Assembly (NCBI GenBank): GCA_047628755.1
Contig: JBLHVV010000140.1
Location: forward strand, 1 to 6,445
DNA from: Bermanella sp047628755
Lineage (GTDB): Bacteria > Pseudomonadota > Gammaproteobacteria > Pseudomonadales > Oceanobacteraceae
Reading direction: 5' to 3'
DNA length: 6,445 nucleotides
Shown piece after piece: positions 6,054-6,445 of the stretch. The first letter of the stretch is position 1, and each line of letters begins with the position of its first letter. A program made the translations under genes and the position numbers. Below the pieces are notes generated by a model. It was not told the DNA's origin and ran no database searches. It was given only the letters and a program-made list of their open reading frames with translations.

Positions 6054-6103
6054 AAAAAAGCACTATAATTTAAATACTTATTTCAGTTATGGTGCTTTTT
6101 TTT
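6054..6103 (+). terminator. Strong intrinsic terminator, bidirectional, after the porin
   Basis: AAAAAAGCACTATAA (6054-6068) pairs with TTATGGTGCTTTTTT (6087-6101) over 15 positions with one G-T pair, around an 18-base loop, and the T run continues to 6103. The A run on the left gives a matching T run for transcription from the other strand. It starts about 88 bases after the porin stop codon and probably ends the lyase-porin transcript. Confidence 0.85.
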
Positions 6104-6122
6104 GAGAAATAAATCTAGCTAG

Positions 6123-6445
6123 AAAAATTGGTCACAATTCCCACCTTAATTTGAAGGTATTCAGATTAATTGTTGTAACTTTACTACATATGAATCGTTT
6201 GGAGTGGAGCCAGAAAAGGCTTATGCTCCAGATACGTATAACAAAGATAGCGACAATTTCACCGACAGTCACCCCCTCAAGCAAAACCCTCTTTATAAAA
6301 CACCTCGTACGGGGAAATCTCAAGCAGAATTGATATGTAAAAAATGTTTAAAAAGAAAAGAGATTTACCCTAAAACGCAAGTTTCATGCATACTTAAGAG
6401 CAATCAAGCAATTCACGAAGAATACCAAAAACTGTCAACTTACCT
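6123..6445 (+). pseudogene. Start-less fragment of a probable insertion-sequence protein with zinc-finger cysteines, cut by the window edge
   Basis: From 6150 to the window end one frame stays open for 98 codons, beginning FEGIQINCCN. Counted from that F it contains SFGVEPEKAY (16-25), ICKKC (62-66), C80 and KSNQAIHEEYQKLSTYL (83-99). There is no in-frame ATG. The same frame upstream reads KNWSQFPP (6123-6146) and then TAA (6147-6149). From memory, proteins with an N-terminal FEGxQxN-C, an FGV, a CxxC and KSNxxIxEExxRLSAYL occur in marine gammaproteobacterial insertion elements; the cysteine expected in the first pair (CxxxxC) is a tyrosine here. So it is most likely a decayed or 5'-broken transposase-type gene. 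A functional gene starting at the GTG at 6204 cannot be excluded. The rest lies outside the window. Confidence 0.42.

Noticed and set aside
6132..6333. Two short overlapping frames, one on each strand, after the terminator
   Set aside because: Both overlap the frame opening at 6150, which has much better protein character, and neither shows motifs.
1..6445. CRISPR array, tRNA, rRNA, riboswitch or defence cassette
   Set aside because: No regularly spaced repeats, cloverleaf, recognised aptamer core or defence-family protein was found on reading both strands.

Overview
The window is AT-rich, with intergenic DNA richer in AT than the genes. It looks like chromosomal DNA from a marine-type gammaproteobacterium of the Shewanella, Psychromonas, Colwellia or Vibrio kind. 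That placement is an inference from base composition, the chemoreceptor and porin styles, and the transposase relics; no rRNA or other phylogenetic marker is present.

Layout. Bases 1-492 hold no intact gene. On the minus strand about 177-310 is a decayed fragment of an IS3-family OrfB transposase, with an in-frame stop and a one-base frameshift. Bases 493-2346 (+) encode a complete methyl-accepting chemotaxis protein, followed by a hairpin terminator near 2467-2500. Bases 2347-3446 are an unusually long 1.1 kb non-coding gap. It holds a second transposase relic, IS200-like/Y1 type, on the minus strand at about 2810-2941, with a possible N-terminal piece of the same gene at 3066-3125, plus several short inverted repeats. 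Bases 3447-4637 (+) encode a PLP-dependent 2,3-diaminopropionate ammonia-lyase (dpaL/ygeX family). After a 114-base gap carrying a perfect 13-bp hairpin comes an outer-membrane porin (4752-5966, +). The porin gene ends in another hairpin, a 14-bp palindrome and a strong bidirectional terminator (6054-6103). From 6123 to the right edge is a third likely mobile-element protein fragment, a cysteine-containing reading frame with no usable start and an in-frame stop before its conserved part.

How the genes may work together. The lyase turns 2,3-diaminopropionate into pyruvate and ammonia, and the porin could admit small solutes. Their shared direction, close spacing and single strong terminator suggest one transcription unit, but no dedicated inner-membrane transporter or regulator is in view. 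The chemoreceptor is separated from this pair by relic DNA, so a functional link is only a guess.

I do not see a new defence or mobile system here. The most informative unexpected content is the set of three broken transposase remnants in the non-coding stretches and the family of hairpins around the lyase-porin unit.
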